Assembly (NCBI GenBank): GCA_003486945.1
Contig: DNFL01000325.1
Location: forward strand, 1,278 to 15,598
Direction: 5' to 3'
DNA length: 14,321 nucleotides
DNA from: Hyphomonas sp.
GTDB lineage: Bacteria; Pseudomonadota; Alphaproteobacteria; Caulobacterales; Hyphomonadaceae
Under the pieces are notes generated by a model. The model saw only the letters and a list, made by a program, of their open reading frames with translations, ran no database searches and was not told the DNA's origin. A program made the position numbers and the translations under genes. Each line of letters begins with the position of its first letter. Position 1 is the stretch's first letter. This document shows, one piece after another, positions 13,851 through 14,321 of this stretch.

Positions 13851-14321
13851 ATGAATGCAGAAGACTACTCTGCGTCCGATGACGCACTGGATAAAGCTGG
13901 CGTATTGGCCAAGGTGCTAAGTACATCTGTCCCAATGCCGCTGCGAGAGCAAGACGCGGTCCTTCTTGAAGACGCGGAGCAATTCTCATTTGGTCCGCAG
14001 AACAGCAGACCCGCTTGGAGCTTCGGTACAGGCCCGGTCGTTCTTCTGGTTCATGGATATTCTGGCCGCGGAATTCAGATGGCACAGCTTGCCAGAACTA
14101 TTTCCAGGCACGGATTTCAGGCTGTAATTTTCGATGCTGGCGGACATGGCAGCGCGCGCCAGGAAAAGATCGGATTTGACACATTCATCGAGGACACCGC
14201 AGCCATCGCGAGCCATATCGGAAAGCCCCTGTTTGCCATGATTGGGCATTCAGCCGGCGGTCTTGCGATGATGAGGGCGAGAGCGATCCACGGAATCCGG
14301 GCACAGCGTTATGCAGTAATC
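13851..14321 (+). CDS. Alpha/beta hydrolase, cut by window end
   Basis: N-terminal 157 residues of a serine hydrolase. After about 55 leader residues the alpha/beta fold begins: VVLLVHGYSGRG (63-74) with the HG oxyanion motif, AVIFDAGGHGSA (91-102) and the nucleophile elbow GHSAGG (132-137, Ser 134). The pattern WxxGxGPxVLLVHG followed by a DxxxHG motif is that of small cytoplasmic esterase-like hydrolases often annotated only as alpha/beta hydrolases. The catalytic Asp and His lie beyond the window, so activity cannot be fully judged. The ATG at 13851 has an AAGGAAA ribosome binding site. It sits downstream of the lipoprotein and small membrane protein, probably in the same transcript. The ester substrate is unknown. 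Confidence 0.82.
   Translation, partial: MNAEDYSASDDALDKAGVLAKVLSTSVPMPLREQDAVLLEDAEQFSFGPQNSRPAWSFGTGPVVLLVHGYSGRGIQMAQLARTISRHGFQAVIFDAGGHGSARQEKIGFDTFIEDTAAIASHIGKPLFAMIGHSAGGLAMMRARAIHGIRAQRYAVI

Noticed and set aside
13711..14085. 124-codon leftward open frame at the right end
   Set aside because: It overlaps the well-supported hydrolase start and its HG motif on the opposite strand; no domain features.
1..14321. CRISPR array, tRNA, rRNA, phage or defence island
   Set aside because: No spaced direct repeats, no tRNA-like cloverleaf, no rRNA-like stretch and no recognisable phage or defence protein were seen by eye on either strand.

Overview
The window looks like an accessory or loosely organised chromosomal stretch of an alphaproteobacterium. 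I base this on the moderate-to-high GC, the style of the proteins (a CDP-alcohol phosphotransferase, a crotonase and a sterol-desaturase-type hydroxylase that resemble alphaproteobacterial forms) and an IS3-family element of the IS407 type. A marine Hyphomonadaceae-like host is a guess; no rRNA, tRNA or core marker gene is present to fix it.

Layout. Positions 1-1184 are the 5' part of an IS3-family insertion sequence read leftwards, with orfA and a window-truncated orfB joined by a -1 slippery site. It abuts 1185-1282, a short open stretch that may be the tail of an interrupted gene, followed by a membrane GGDEF/EAL protein (1289-3283) with a degenerate GGDEF site and an intact-looking EAL site. 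A leftward four-gene run follows (8056 down to 3417). In transcription order it encodes a thioredoxin-like lipoprotein, a fused TVP38/DedA membrane plus FAD disulfide oxidoreductase protein, a concentrative nucleoside transporter and a CDP-alcohol phosphotransferase. Divergent from it are a DoxX-like membrane protein and a tiny NrtS-type nitrate/nitrite transporter (8188-8901).

Next come a TetR regulator and a divergently transcribed crotonase sharing one short control region (8933-10303). A leftward pair follows whose reading frames overlap: an AhpD-like carboxymuconolactone decarboxylase family protein and a membrane-anchored rhodanese (11602-10342). The right end is a rightward series: a di-iron sterol-desaturase-type hydroxylase, a lipoprotein of unknown function, a small one-helix membrane protein, and an alpha/beta hydrolase cut by the window end.

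The recurring theme is thiol and sulfur redox chemistry at the membrane: a CPNC thioredoxin-like lipoprotein, a disulfide oxidoreductase fused to a membrane domain, a DoxX-like protein, a CxxC AhpD-like protein and a rhodanese. No single known system explains the whole window, and I see no defence system, prophage or CRISPR array. The points most worth following are the thioredoxin/TVP38-flavoprotein operon, the nucleoside transporter with a changed base-contact motif, and the overlapping AhpD-like/rhodanese pair.
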